The notes: a model not told the origin generated them from the letters alone. Positions 10,003-22,420 are shown, numbered from the stretch's first letter. The stretch: DNA of 64,000 nt from Zygnema cylindricum (GCA_037447655.1 JBBHKE010000776.1:41509-105508); one strand, 5' to 3'. Numbers and translations: made by a program.

Positions 10003-10470
10003 CTAGCGATACGTGGCAGGATTGAATTGAGTAGCGGGGATCCCGGACGACATACGGACGAATGATACAGCGACACGCGTCTACTCCATGACCTTGTCGT
10101 ACAGAGGCCGTACATAAAGTACATCGGCAACAATACTTTTTGGTACTTTACAGTATTCTGATTGGAGCGTACATTAGTAGATAGGGTTTGTGAGAGAGAT
10201 GTAGGACTTAGAATATTTTTAGACAGTCACCTCTCCCTTGGGAGCTTTGTATAAATTGGCATCTTTGCCGGCTCATAACTATCCGCCTGGTTGGGCGTTT
10301 TTAGAGATTTCTTTTCCTACGGACCAAGGGGAGTCAAGGCTACACAGGGGTGCAGTCGGATTGTCTGCTTGTCTGCTTGGGTAGCATTGGTTTCCATTAA
10401 AAGTGGGCTAGTTAATAACTATTTAGAGGCTTCCTGTATTCTGTAGTCCAATAGAGGACACAAAATTTAA
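10003..10470 (+). repeat. 5' LTR of element 2, right part
   Basis: This resumes the outer LTR after the second CTAGC (10003-10007) and matches 15364-15830. The final CA has mutated to AA. A TATAAAT box lies at 10250-10256, downstream of which RNA start is expected. Confidence 0.92.
10250..10256 (+). promoter_or_regulatory. LTR TATA box (element 2, 5' LTR)
   Basis: TATAAAT in the context CTTTGTATAAATTGGC. The same word and setting recur at 15610-15616 (3' LTR) and 27303-27309 (lone LTR), so it is the conserved core promoter of this LTR group. Element 1 has the degenerate form TGTACAAAAG. Confidence 0.7.
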
Positions 10471-10485
10471 CGTTATGGGCCCACC
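10471..10485 (+). other. Primer-binding site of element 2, initiator-tRNA anticodon-arm type
   Basis: CGTTATGGGCCCACC follows the LTR end directly and matches the complement of the plant initiator Met tRNA anticodon arm at 14 of 15 positions. Its ATG (10475-10477) begins the Gag frame MGPPSRVP. Confidence 0.72.
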
Positions 10486-13400
10486 CTCTAGGGTGCCCAC
10501 CTTCAATGGATCTGGGTTCATTTATTGGGAAGCCATGATGATGGGAGCTTTGCGCGAAAAACGATACTGGGGTAACGTCAGTGGACAAGTGAAACGTCCA
10601 TTTTCGGAACTCCACCAAGATTTGGAGGAGTAAGGTTTCCTGCAGCAACGGCTGCCTCAGCGGAGGAGGCAAATGATGGGGACACTATTGTGTCCGAAAA
10701 GGGGAAAGGGAAGAGACACCCCTCACTCCTATTGCCACAGTCCTGGGAGCGGCGATCGTAAAGATCACGGAGAACAATACTCAAATGTGGGAGAATGTAA
10801 ACATGTCTGCCAAGGACTTCATTCTGAGGCACCTCACTCAAGCTTTGGCCACCCCTCATCATCTCATTTACAAGGCCGAGGAGTTGTGGGTGAGTTTGGT
10901 GGAGATTTATAGAGCTGGAACTATTCAGCAGCTCTAGTTGGCTGAGCAAAATTTACTGAGTTACACTTACAAAGGAGGAAAGATGTTAGATTTCTGTAAT
11001 GATCTTTCTTGTTTGTATATGGAGATGGAAAGTGCCGGGTGGACAGGTACAATGAAAATGAAAGTTAACACTATTATCATGAAGTTACTAGATGAGTACG
11101 AGAACATAGTGTATTGACTACAGGAAATGCCTGATAGTTCATGGAAATAAAACACATTGGTCAGGATGATACTTGTGCAGGAAAACACAATGGAGATTGG
11201 GAGAGGAGGAAAAGAGCATTCAAGCTCTAGCAGCAGGAGGGGACCGATGGAGGAAGGACCCGAAGAAACTGTACAAAAGGGAAAGAGAACTTTTTGGAGG
11301 ACCGAGGCCCCCAAAGGGTCTTTGTCATTTTTGCAAAAAACCGGGACACTTCATCGCAAATTGTGTCAAACTCTTAGAGCTGAGGCTCCAAGAGAACCGT
11401 GGAGGGTGTCCTTCTGGAGGGAAGAGAAATACATTTGTGGTTACAAAATTGACAGGAGAAACCGAGGATGAGTCTTCTGAGGAGGAAGGCGAGCTTCTTC
11501 TTGACGAGAGTTTGGAGGAGAAGGAGATCCCTCGGAGACCGAAGTGTGCCCTTGGAGCAATTTAGGAAGCTCCACAGGAAGGATGGATCATCGACTCAGG
11601 TGCATCCATGTATATGTGTCTTGATAAGGAACTCTTCACTAAGCTAAGAAATATCCATATTGTAGAGATAAAGTATAAGGATGGGAGAGTGGTTACTATA
11701 GATCTAGTGGGATCAGTAGATCTAAAAGTCTTAGTGGAGGGTAAGACTTCTATACTTACATTCTCAGATGTACTCTACATTCCTCGGCTGAGTAAAATTC
11801 TTGTCTCTACGTCTGTGTTAGATGACAAAGAGTTTGATACCTTCACTAGAAAGGATGTCTTTACAGCTAAGTATGGAGATGAAGTTTACTTCACGACAGA
11901 TAAGGGTAGCCAAAGAATGTTTAGGCTTAACCTGAGTAATGAAAAGAAGAATGCTTACTATCTTGGTGTTCCTAAGTTGATAATTTGGCATAAGCGGTTG
12001 GGGCATGTGCATTTTGATAGGTTGAGGGAAATGAAAAAGCTTAGCGTAGTAGAAGGCATTCAGTTTGGGGATAATAAAATGATGAATGATTGCAAAGGCT
12101 GTGCTTAAGGTAAGGCTCACAGACTTCCCTTTCCCAAAGCCGCCACATATAGAGCGGAGAAAGTACTAGATTTGGTCCACACAGATATTTCGGGACCTAC
12201 AAAAGTACCTTCGGTTGGAGGAAAGAGGTTTACGTTGACAATAACCGATGACAAGTCTAGATAATCTAGAGTCTACTTCCTAAAAACAAAGTCTGAAACA
12301 TCAACTAACTTCAAATAATATAAAGCCTGGACTGAGAAGTTGCATGAAACCCCCATTAAGAGGATAAGGAGTGATAATGGGGGGAATATACCTTTTACCA
12401 CTTTGAGGAATATGTGAGAGATGAGGGAGTGCAGCACCAGAAAAATGTACCATATAACCCGGAAAAAAATGGGGTAGCTGAAAGGTTGAATCGAACACTA
12501 GAAGATAGTGCATGCAGTATGTTGGCCGACATGAAAATATGAAAGAGATTTTGGGCAGAAGAAATGTAATGTGCCAACTACATTAAGAATAAAGTCCTTA
12601 CCTCAACTGTAAAGGGAGTGACACCTTATGAAAGATGAGTTGGAAAGAAACCAGATATCTCACAACTTAAAGTATTCAGTAGCCAAGTTTAGAGTATTGA
12701 CACGGATAAGAAAAACTGGAAACTAGATGCTAAGGGAAAACCTAGATACTTTGTGGGATGGGATGAGGATGTTAAGGGATATAGAGTCTATGACTTAGTA
12801 AAAAAAGATATCATTCTGGTCAAACACCTAGTTGTCATGGATGAAGGGGATTCATTTGACCCCTTCAAATATACAAAGAAGAAAAAAATCAGATTTGAGT
12901 CCGAAAGTGAGGAGAACTCGGTCGTTCCCGAAAAGGACATGAGTGAAACCGTGATTGCAGATTCAGGGGAGATCCAATATACAACAGACTCACCGAAAAC
13001 CTCACATACTCCTATGGACTTCGAGGAGATAGAAGACGTGGGACTAGAACCGTCTTCTATGGGCAGGGGAGCCGATGAGACATTGATGAGAAATCTAAGA
13101 CTACCATCCATTCCAGCTTCAAAGTATGAGGGAGGGAGAGGGAGCAGCAAAAGGATCCATGAAAAACAAGCAGCTCACAAGGTAACTAAGCTATCTCACC
13201 CAGATGAGCCTCAGTCATAATCGGAGGCAGTAAACAGCCCTGAGAAAGACAGATGGATTAGAGTCATAAATGATGAGATGGCCTCTATCAAGGAAGCAAA
13301 TACTTGGGAACTAGCGGACTGTCCTCCGGACAGAAAACTGATAGGTTCTAAATGGGTGTTAAAACTAAAACTAAACCCAGATAAAACTAGTGAGAGATAT

Positions 13401-14800
13401 AAGGTTGGATTGTTAGCAAAGGGGTTCACCCAAAAAAAGTGGGGATTGACTATAAGCAGACTTTTGCTCCAGTTGTTCGGTTCCTATCAATAAGGATTCT
13501 CCGCAGTCTGGCAGCAGCGGAAGATATGGAAAAACACCAGATGGACATTAAAACTCCTTTTCTTAATGGTGAGTTAGAGGAAGAAATTTTCACGAGGCAA
13601 CCCGAGGGGTTTGTGGAAGAAGGAGAAGAGAGCAAAGTCTGCAAGCTCATAAAGTCCATATATGGACTGAAGCAGGCTCCCCGACAATGGAATAAGAAAC
13701 TAGATATGTTTCTCACCGGTCTGGGATATATCCAGATCAGCTCTCACTATTCTATCTATATGTTTGAAGATGAGAATGGTGTCATGTTTATTCCAATTTA
13801 TGTGGATGATCTCCTTGTGTTGAGTAAATCTTTGGAAAAGATCAATAAGCTAAAAAAGATCTTAGAAGTAGATTTGATATGAAGGATTTAGGGGAGGCAA
13901 GATATATTTTGGGGATATAAATGGAGAGAGATAGGGGAAAGAAGATTATCAGACTTACTTAGAAAAAAACAATACGTAATATACTTGAGAAATTCCAGAT
14001 GGAAAATGCTAACAGTTGTACCACTCCCATGGACTTGAAAAAAAGTAAGTGATGGGAGTGGAGAAAGAGGAGTGGTGATCTTAGACGATCAGATGAGTCC
14101 AGAGAAGAGAGAGTTTATGAAGTCTATCCCTTATAGACAGGTCATAGGAAGTTTAATCTATTTTATGAACTGTACCAGGCCGGACATAGCGGCAACAGTT
14201 GGAGTACTCAGTAGGAGTCTTAATGATCCTAAGAAAAGAGACTCGGAGGCAGCCAAGAGAGTCATGAGATATGTGGTGGGAACCAGAGAGTTATGGTTGC
14301 ATTTGGGAGGGGAGCACACTGACATCACTACTTGCAATGATGCCAGTTATGGGGACGCACCTATGAGAAGATGCACTTCTGGGTATGTGTTGTATGTGGG
14401 GCAAGGTGCTTGCTGTTGGAGCAGCAAGCAACAGAAAGTGGTTGCTCAATCTACTATGGGGGTTGAGTACATGGCCTTTTGTTCTGCTGTGAAAGAGTTG
14501 ATGTGGGTAAAGTCCTTGTTGCACGAACAAGGGTATATGAAGGAGAGAATGCATGAAGTGTTTTGTGATAATCAAGCTGCCATTGCAATTGCAGCTAATC
14601 CAAAACATCATTTTAAGGCTAAACATATGGACATAAGATTGAGTTTTGTGAGAGGAAAAGTTGAGAATAAAATTGTGAATCTTGTATATAGATCTGATGA
14701 GGAAATGGTGGCTGATATGATGACAAAACCAGTGCCTTCTCCCAAGTTAAAATATTGCAGAAAAAAGTTTGGATTAAAACTAAAGTTAAAGTTAGACTAG
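10475..14800 (+). pseudogene. Decayed Copia gag-pol of element 2
   Basis: Segments of the Copia polyprotein are spread over several frames. Gag remains start at 10475. A CHFCKKPGHFIANC zinc knuckle is at about 11325-11370, with an acidic stretch to 11530. The protease motif IIDSGASMYMC and the integrase zinc-site region lie in 11580-12108. Integrase core remnants with several stops span 12110-12740. A linker frame runs 12753-13220. Reverse transcriptase (13278-13890) keeps IYVDDLLVLS. RNase H (14072-14800) keeps NDASYGDAP and FCDNQAAI. It resembles element 1 closely in order and wording, so the two belong to one lineage. Stops at, for example, 12108 and 13218 and shifts near 11165, 13440 and 13880 make it non-coding for enzyme. 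Confidence 0.9.
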
Positions 14801-14813
14801 AAAACAAGGAGAG
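14800..14813 (+). other. Polypurine tract of element 2
   Basis: A purine-rich run ending AAAACAAGGAGAG sits directly before the TGTT start of the 3' LTR. It parallels the tract of element 1 and fixes the LTR boundary. Confidence 0.8.
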
Positions 14814-15830
14814 TGTTCAAATTATTAGATTTATAAGGTATTTTCTAGGTCTAAATTTATTAGTAAAAACATGAAAAGTAAATGCGCATGCAGGCTGCCT
14901 CCACCTCTTCACTCTACCTCCCATACTTGTTGTAGTCACTGAAGGATAGAGAGGCTGGTGGAGCCATGTCAGCCTCAGCTTCATAGGCAGGACTTAAGAG
15001 TGACCTAAGTCACTCTCAACAAAAAGTTGAGTCCAGCAGGACTCGAACCTCCGACCGGCAGAGCGTGGCGTAGCCGTCAGTTCTAACCGGTCTGTCGTAG
15101 AAGTTCGTTATATTACATAGGGTACGATATTTATTTAAACAGTGAACAGAACATTAATTCGATTAACGTAACTGCGAAAATGAAACATAGAGACATAGCA
15201 AATTCAATGCGTACACCAAATCCGCCGCACGAAATAAATGATTCAGACATTTATTTCAACGGCGTACATTAAACGTCGGTCTTCATCCAACAGCGCTAAT
15301 CGTCGTCGAGGTCTCGGAATGGTCACTTTGGCGGTTTATGGTAGTGGCGTGACGTGGCGTGACCTAGCGATACATGGCATGATTGAATTGAGTAGCGGGG
15401 ATCCCGAACGACATACGGAAGAATCATACGGCGACACGCGTCTACTCCATGGCCTTGTCGTACAGAGGCCGTACATAAAGTACATCGGCTACAATGCTTT
15501 TTGGTACTTTACAGTATTTTGATTAGAGCTTACTTTAGTAGATAAGGTTTGTGAGAGAGATGTAGGACTTATAATATTTTTTGACAGTCACCTTCCCTTG
15601 GGAGCTTTGTATAAATTGGCAATTTTGCCGGCTCCTAACTATCCGCCTGGTTGGGCGTTTTCAAAGATTCTTTTTCTTACGGACTTAGGGGAGTCCTGGC
15701 TGCACAGGGGTGCGGTCAGATTGTATGCTTGTCTGCTCGGGTAGCAGTGGTTTCCATTGAAAGTGGGCTAGTTAATAACTACTTAGAGGCTTCTCGTATT
15801 CTGTAGTCCAATGGATGACACAGAATTTCA
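14814..15830 (+). repeat. 3' LTR of element 2 (uninterrupted)
   Basis: A 1,017-bp LTR carrying the unoccupied form of element 1's target (GACCTAGCGATAC, with CTAGC at 15364-15368). It has a TATAAAT at 15610-15616 and an antisense tRNA-like module at 15021-15085. It ends GAATTTCA. Confidence 0.93.
15021..15085 (-). promoter_or_regulatory. tRNA-like module antisense in LTR of element 2
   Basis: On the minus strand, TAGAACTGACGG (15085-15074) fits the A box at 10 of 12. GGTTCGAGTCC (15049-15039) is a perfect B box. The run TTTTT (15025-15021) ends the module. The B box is degraded in the 5' LTR copy (about 3235-3300). Its place within the LTR, ~205-275 bases from the 5' end, matches that in element 1 and the lone LTR. 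Confidence 0.52.
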
Positions 15831-15854
15831 ACCTTTGACCGTTACACAACACTA

Positions 15855-16371
15855 CACCGTGAATCGCTTATACTGTTGAGAAATTATTACTGAAAAAAAA
15901 ACATTGCAGTAGTGTTATTAACGATGTATATGGTTTCATTAGCTCTCGCCAACAAAACATTGACTCTAATTTATACATCCAACACTAAGTAGGATTCACA
16001 TTCATAGAATGTAGCCCTTCAATTCGTGTTCACATAGTCAACGTTTGAACATGTGAGAACAGGTTCGCGTTATTTATCCCGTCTTTATTACTTAGAATTA
16101 ATTATAAGAGAGTTTTCCCTTGTCAGTGAAACTCACGTCTCGATGTCGTTGTTTAAAACTTTTTTCTATACGTTTGTACCAGAAAACGAGCAGTTTTAGT
16201 ACGGGTTCGCACATTTCATGCATTACACTATCTAAAAACCGACCAAATTAGAGTCAATGATGCTAATTAAGTTTTTTTTTTAATTACTATTATTAATTCT
16301 ATTTAAGGTTAAATGCTCAAAATTTCAGGGCGCAAATATAGTGATATTAACAATATAAGTGATTCATCATG
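15855..16371. mobile_element. TA-type inverted-repeat element, long form, copy E
   Basis: Starts CACCGTGAATCGC after TA (15853-15854). It ends with a mutated copy of the same terminus before TA (16372-16373). About 517 bp, AT-rich, no coding. It shares the wording CATGTGAGAACA and GACGAGCAGTTTTAGTAC-like segments with copy F at the same relative positions. Confidence 0.72.
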
Positions 16372-16609
16372 TACTGAAGTATTTAGCTAGAGTTCCCAGC
16401 AGTGTAGTGTTACGGGTCCTTATGCTACCGTTTGTACATTTGGATGTGTTCAAAAATTAGTGCTCAAGTTTGTCTCTCAAGAATGATAAATCGTCTTGAT
16501 CTCGTTTCCTATAAATCACCAACAATACAAATAAACAACGTCGCACTGTAACTCCAACACTTAACCAAAATATTGAACTACCAAACGTATAAATTATAAT
16601 ATGTTACTA

Positions 16610-17133
16610 CAACGTGAATCGCGATTAGAGTTAAGAAATAATTAGTGTAAATAAGCAATTAGTGTTATTAACTCTATTTTGGTTCAAAGGCCTAAAGCCA
16701 ACAAAAATCAACGCTAATTTATATACCTAACACTAATTTGGATACAAATGCGCATAATGTTGTCGCTATGGTATGTGTTGACATATTCAACTTATAAAAA
16801 TGTGAGAACACATTCTTGCGAATTTTGCTCGTCTTTATAATCGGGAATTAAAATCTGACTACGCTTTTCCGTGCTAACACTCTCAAATTCCCATGACGAC
16901 GCCTTTGTAGATTCGTACGAATGACGAGCAGTTTTAGTACAAACTGACACATTTCGTCTATTACACTGTTTAAAAACAGTTGAAATTAGAGTATTTTACA
17001 CTCATTACACAATACCAATATGATGGTAAAAAAAAAAAGTGAGTCATAAATTTTACTTTAGATTCGAGGGACAAAATTTGGCGATGTCGAATTAACGTTA
17101 TTAACCCTAAAATCGATTCAAAATTACTTGTTG
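16610..17133. mobile_element. TA-type inverted-repeat element, long form, copy F
   Basis: Begins CAACGTGAATCGCGATTAG after TA (16608-16609) and ends before TA (17134-17135) with a mutated right terminus. It is collinear with copy E over about 520 bp and in the same orientation. No transposase frame. Confidence 0.68.
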
Positions 17134-17135
17134 TA

Positions 17136-17522
17136 GAGGGCCATGGAGAATGTTCCAAATGAAATTATTACATTCCTTTGTACGTAGATTACAAAAGTTA
17201 CCTCGACAATCTTCGTGCATTTTGTCCATATGTTTTTGCTTTAGTTGGCTTTAACCGACGTTTTTGTCTTGAGGTGCTTGTAATTGTGCGGATACATTTG
17301 CTTGCACTTACACTGAAGGAAAGTTGCTATTACGTAGTTTTTGTGACCAACGGTATGGGTTCATGTGTTAAAGCATGGTGTTTTTTCTACCGTTTTTCTC
17401 AACAAATCAGTCCCCAACGAGAAAATCTTATGTTGTACAAAAGAGCTACATAAAAAAATAATTTTGACTGTTTTTTAACATTTTTGTGTGAATAATTGAT
17501 TTAGAAAAGGTAAAATACGAAA
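17136..17522. other. Non-coding spacer
   Basis: Nothing recognised. A 91-codon frame at 17178-17453 has no family features and biased composition. The stretch ends with TTAAG (17523-17527), the left target duplication of element 3. Confidence 0.45.
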
Positions 17523-17527
17523 TTAAG

Positions 17528-17985
17528 TGTTAAGGGATATTTAGCGTCAGTTTATTTTTGTCTTGCCCGTACTTTTCTTACGTCGGTCAAGTCTTGTTGA
17601 CCGTCTTATCCAGACGACTCACTTTTGGTCGTGTCCGTACTTCCATACGTCGGTCCAATCTTTTGTACTTATTCATTACATACGTCGGTCTAGTCTTTTC
17701 TTACGTACAAGTCCTTTGACCGTCAGTCCAGTCCTTTGGGCGACGGTCCAGTCTTTCTTTTTGTCCTAAATACATTTATTGGAATCTAGACTAGGATCCC
17801 TTTGTTACAGCGTACCGTAGAGCGCTTAGACTCCACAGTAATTAGCATTGTATATTTTGTATATAAGTGACTGTTCTCACTCAATGAAATCATCCCAAAT
17901 ACAAATCATTTTTTCTCTCCAATGCATTGATCTTGATCTTTCTCTTGTGTACAAATTCATGGCTTCCGCTAATCCACCTCCAATA
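17528..17985 (+). repeat. 5' LTR of element 3
   Basis: A 458-bp LTR with an internal array of ACGTCGGTC and AGTCTTT-like words (17575-17760), a TATATAAG box at 17860-17867, and a Gag ATG (17959) inside the LTR, as in yeast Ty1. The LTR ends in TA rather than the common CA, in both copies. Confidence 0.88.
17860..17867 (+). promoter_or_regulatory. LTR TATA box (element 3)
   Basis: TATATAAG in the context TTTTGTATATAAGTGAC. The same site lies at 22805-22812 in the 3' LTR. A start of RNA some 25-30 bases downstream is expected. Confidence 0.65.
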
Positions 17986-20900
17986 GGTTATGGGCCTAGC
18001 CATGCCACTTCTAATAGTATCCAGAAGTTTGATGGCCAAAACTTCTATAGTTTGTCATTTTCAGCCATGCATTTTTTCAAACACGAGAAGATTTGGGACC
18101 ATTTTATAGGAATTTCAAAACCACCTATCCTTCCCTCTACTGATACACCAGCAGAAAAAGCTACAAAAGAGTTGGCAATAGCTACATGGAAACAAAAGGA
18201 TGAGAATGCGCACGCTCGCCTGTGATGTCACTTACTACCGAGCGCACTCGTCTTATTCGCAACGCCTCCTCTTCTGCCGATGCTTGGAGTCGTCTTCAAG
18301 CAGCTTACATTCAAACCGGATGAGCCGCTCTTTCCAAATTCAAATACGAGCGTTTTTAAACTCCATGAAAAAGCCGTCGGAATCTATGTAGGATTGGATT
18401 AGCACAGTCGAATTGTCGGCCGGAAAATGCACCATGATAGGCATGCATCTTTCTGACGAGGACCTCTCTTCAACCCTTTTGGGAGGACTCCCTGAAACCT
18501 TTTCCCCTTTCATTTCCTCGTTTGACAATCTAGACCAATCCATTCCCTTTCACTCACTTTGTACCAAACTCTTGCATGAAGAGACAAAATTTCTCTCTTT
18601 TTCTGCTCAAAATCTCTCTCATGCAAATGCCTTTATCGCTGAAATCAGAAGACTAACTCTGGGGGGGTGCAGCGTTTGTTTTGTGCCTACTGCAAAACAA
18701 AAGGACATTCCGTTGAAGACTGTCGAAAATTGGCAAGGCGGAAGGCAGCTGAGGCTTCCAATCCCCCTAAAACTGGAGGGAATGCCAACGCTGCCCATGC
18801 CAACCCACCAGCTCTTCCCACCCCCCCACTCCCTCCACACCTTGCTTTCCCTCCAAATTTTCCTTATCCTCACCATTATTCCCCTTCTCCATCCCTTCCA
18901 CAATCTTCTAACGCCGCAGCGCACTATGCCTCTTCAAACCCCGTTAACCTCCCTTGGTCGACCGCTTTCTCCCCACATTTTCCCTCTAATTATCCCACTC
19001 CAGTAGTTTCCCCTTTTGTCCCCCCGCCCTCATCAGAATTTGGATATGGCAATGTTGCCCATCATATCCCAAATTTTGACACTCCGGATACTCAATTTCC
19101 TCAAGGGTACGCTTTTCTATCTCAAACCCTTGACGATGAGCTAATTGATAGTGGTGCTAGTCACCACCTTTCACCACGATCTGATTGGTTCACTCACCTT
19201 TCTCCTCTATCATCTCATATGCAGATTCGTTTGGGAGACAACCCCATTCTGTTGGCTACTCATTCTGGCGACGTAAACGTCCCTAATGTGTCTATTCCCA
19301 TTCGGATCGTACTCTTTGTTCCTAGTCTAGCTAGGAATTTATTTTCTGTCAAAGTCACAACTTCTGACGGCTTAAAAGTTAAATTCAATAATGATATAGT
19401 AACGTTTTTTGATAGAAAAGACAATTGTACTGTAGGTTTTGGCGTAGCACGAGATTTTATGTACGTCCTACAATCTTATAGTACGCCAAAAATATTTGCT
19501 TTAAGTGCTAACGTCGAAAGTTTTCCACTTTGGCATTTAAGATATGGTCATTTAAATAGCGAAAGTTTGCGTACTTTGTCAAATCTTGTAATTGGACTAA
19601 ATTCATTCTCTAACAAATCTTTGGATTTTTGTCACGGTTGCGTGCAAGGAAAAATGCCGCGTCACTCATTTCCCAGTAGAACTACTGTCATCACTAAACC
19701 ACTTGCACTTGTACACATGGACGTGTGTGGTCCCATGCGCAATCGTAGCTACAATAGATCCATTTATTTTGTCACTTTCATTGACCACGCCACTCGTTTT
19801 TCACACGTGTATCCAATCTGTCATAAATCTGACGCTTTTGCTCGATTTTAGGAATTTAAGGCGTTGGCGTAAAATTCTAACGACAAACGAATCAAGGTCT
19901 TGCGCACTGACAACGGTGGCGAATTTTTGACCAACCAATTTTCTGAATTTCTCATGCAACATATAATCTCACGTCATTTAACGGCACCTCGGACGCCACA
20001 ACAAAACGACATTGCGGAAAGGTACAATCGAACATTACATGACATGTCACGCTCTATGCTGTACTTTGCGAATTTGCCTTATGAATTTTGGGCAGAGGCT
20101 GTCGTTTGCGCAAATTACTTACGCAATCTTTGTCCCACTAACGCTTTACCAAAATCTACTCCAATGGAAGCATGGTCCTCTGTCAAACCAGATATACGTC
20201 ACCTTAAAATCTTTGGTTGTGAAGCGTGGTATAAAGACCTCCTCCAATCGGACGGCAAATTAGGCACTCGCGCATTTCGTGGCATTTTCGTTAGGTACGC
20301 TCCAAATTCCAAAGCGTACAGCATCTAGAGTCCTTCTCAGCATTGCGTCATCACCACCAGAGAAGTAACTTTCAACGAAACGCCACTTCTCCAAACCTTG
20401 TCTCGTATGCCCTTCCCTTCCCCTATTCCCCCATTATCCGACTTTCCTTCCCTCACCCTCTATGACCCTCTTCCCCCAAACCTTCCCCTTCAATCTTTTC
20501 AGCCATCTGAATTCACATACCTTACACCTTCCCACCCCTCTCCTCTTACTCCTCCTATATTTTTCCCCTCATCATCTTCAAGCCCCCCTCCTCCTCTATC
20601 TTCTCCAACCCCCCTTGTTTTCCCGGCTGCTCCCATATTCCCACAATTTTTTCCCACTCACCTTTTCCTGGGCTTTTTGCTCCTCTTGAGCCTTCACTTC
20701 CCGAGCTTGAGCCTTTCTCTCTTCTTGACCCCTCACTTTTACCTCACCAAAACCCCGCAGGCTCTAGAGTTACCCCCTCTCGGCTTATTACTTCTATGGG
20801 CCATGCCCCTGTAGCTTACGTTTACTCGGCTGGGGCCTTTACCTCAATTATTTCAGCCCCTCTCTCTCTCAAAGCTGCCCTAAAACGTCCTGATGCCTCC

Positions 20901-22420
20901 CTTTAAAATTCGCCGCTGATGCTGAATTCAATGCCTTACTTTCCAACAAAACATGGATTTTTTGTCCCCTTCCCCCTAGAAAAAAGGCAATCGGTTTGAA
21001 ATGGGTCTTCCGTGTAAAACAAAATGCGGATGGATCCATGGACAAATACTAAGCTGGCTTGGTGGCGAAGGGCTTTTCCCAAATCGAAGGTATAGATTTC
21101 ACTGAAACCTTTGCTCCTGTTGCCCGGTTGACATCTATCCGCACTTTACTTGCTTTAGTTGTTGAACATGATTTCCATGTTAATCTGATGGATGTTAAAA
21201 ATGCCTTCTTAAATGGGATCTTGTTTGAGGACATTTACATGCATCGGTCTGAAGGCTATATTTCCCTTGGATCTGGATCTGAACATATGGTTTTCCATCT
21301 CATTAAAACAATCTATATATTAAAGCAATCCCGCCGTGTATGGAACCATACCATAGATGCCATTATGCGAAAAGAAGGACTTACCCAAATTGATGTCGAT
21401 TTTAGCATTTACTCTCGTGGCTCTGGCACCTCATTGATCATTGTTGCCATCTTTGTTGACAATCTCCTTCTTGTTGGTCCTTCCCTCTCTGAAATCTCCA
21501 CTGTCAAATCTCTCTTCCAGACCCATTTTGACATGGCCGATCTAGGTGAGCTCACTTACTTTTTGGACATTCAAGTTTTTCGTAATCGCTCGGCTCGCAC
21601 CCTCTCTCTCTCACGAGACCTTTTTCTCTGATCTTTTAGACCGCTTGGCATGGGAGAGTGCTTCTCCCTTTCCACTTCTTTAGATTCCAATGCCCCTCTC
21701 CTCCCTTCCACTGACTCCCTTCTTTTCCCCTCCCTCCATGCCACTTACCGTTCGATGGTCGGGGCCCTTATGTACACAATGCAGGCCACCCGCCCTGACA
21801 TTGCCACAGCTGTCACTAAACTCAGTCAATTCCTTCAACGTCCTTCTCTTGATCACCTTGTCGCTGCCAAACGTGTCTTTCGTTATCTATAAGGCACTAA
21901 AACTCTTTGTCTCACAAATTCTTCCTCTGGCTCTAGTGCTCTTACTGGTTTTGTTGATTCGGATTGGGCACAAGATAAGCTTTCCCGCCGTTCCACCATT
22001 GGCTCGTGCTATTTTTTGGGCAATGGTCTTAACTCTTGGTCATGCAGAAAGCAACCTACCACGGCATGCTCCAGCACTCAGGCGGAATATATGGCGGCTT
22101 GTCACGCTGCCAAGGAAGCTGTTTGGCTTCGGACCTTGCTTTCCAATCTTGGGTTTGCCCCTTCAGCCCCTACTCCTATTTTTTCTGATTCCCAAGGAGC
22201 CCTTGCTTTGATCCGCAATCGTGTTCACCACAAACGGAAGAAGCACATCGACATTCACTATCATTACTCTCGGGAGCGGGTCGAAGATGGCACTCTCCAG
22301 TTTCTTTATGTCAAATTCGCCGACCAAGTGGCCGATTATCTCACCAAGACTCTTCATCTCCCTCACTTTGAGCAGCACCGCCTCTCCTCTGGCCTTCGTC
22401 TTCCTTTTCCTCCTGGCTAA
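17959..22420 (+). pseudogene. Decayed Copia gag-pol of element 3
   Basis: The Gag start MASANPPPIGYG lies in the LTR. The zinc knuckle CAYCKTKGHSVEDC is near 18682-18723. A Pro-rich stretch leads to the protease LIDSGASHHLS (about 19144). Integrase zinc residues (LWHLRYGHL, FCHGCVQGK) and the DDE triad (HMDVCGP, RTDNGGEF, NDIAERYNR) span 19530-20050. A Ser/Pro-rich linker covers 20398-20814. Reverse transcriptase (21059-21631) has NLMDVKNAFLNG, but its catalytic box reads FVDNLL. RNase H (21890-22420) includes CSSTQAEYMAA and HHKRKKHIDIHYHY. Stops and shifts occur near 18225, 19850, 20326, 21052 and 21631. The Asp-to-Asn change alone should abolish polymerase activity. Confidence 0.9.
17986..18001 (+). 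other. Primer-binding site of element 3, initiator-tRNA anticodon-arm type
   Basis: GGTTATGGGCCTAGCC follows the LTR directly. The first 11 bases match the complement of the initiator Met tRNA anticodon arm exactly, as in Drosophila copia. Here the ATG of the site is out of frame with Gag, unlike elements 1 and 2. Confidence 0.72.

Larger units (their letters stand above)
3017..15830 (+). mobile_element. Outer Ty1/copia LTR retrotransposon (element 2), interrupted and decayed
   Basis: The 5' LTR begins TGTTGAAATTATTAG at 3017 and the 3' LTR begins TGTTCAAATTATTAG at 14814. The 3' LTR ends at 15830 with CA. The 5-bp target duplication ACCTT lies at 3012-3016 and 15831-15835. The 5' LTR is split by element 1 (3552-10002) plus its duplicated target, leaving about 6.36 kb of original element. 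Domains run gag, zinc knuckle, protease, integrase, reverse transcriptase, RNase H, the Copia order, but stops and frameshifts are frequent. The two LTR copies differ by several percent by eye, so the insertion is older than element 1. Confidence 0.93.
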
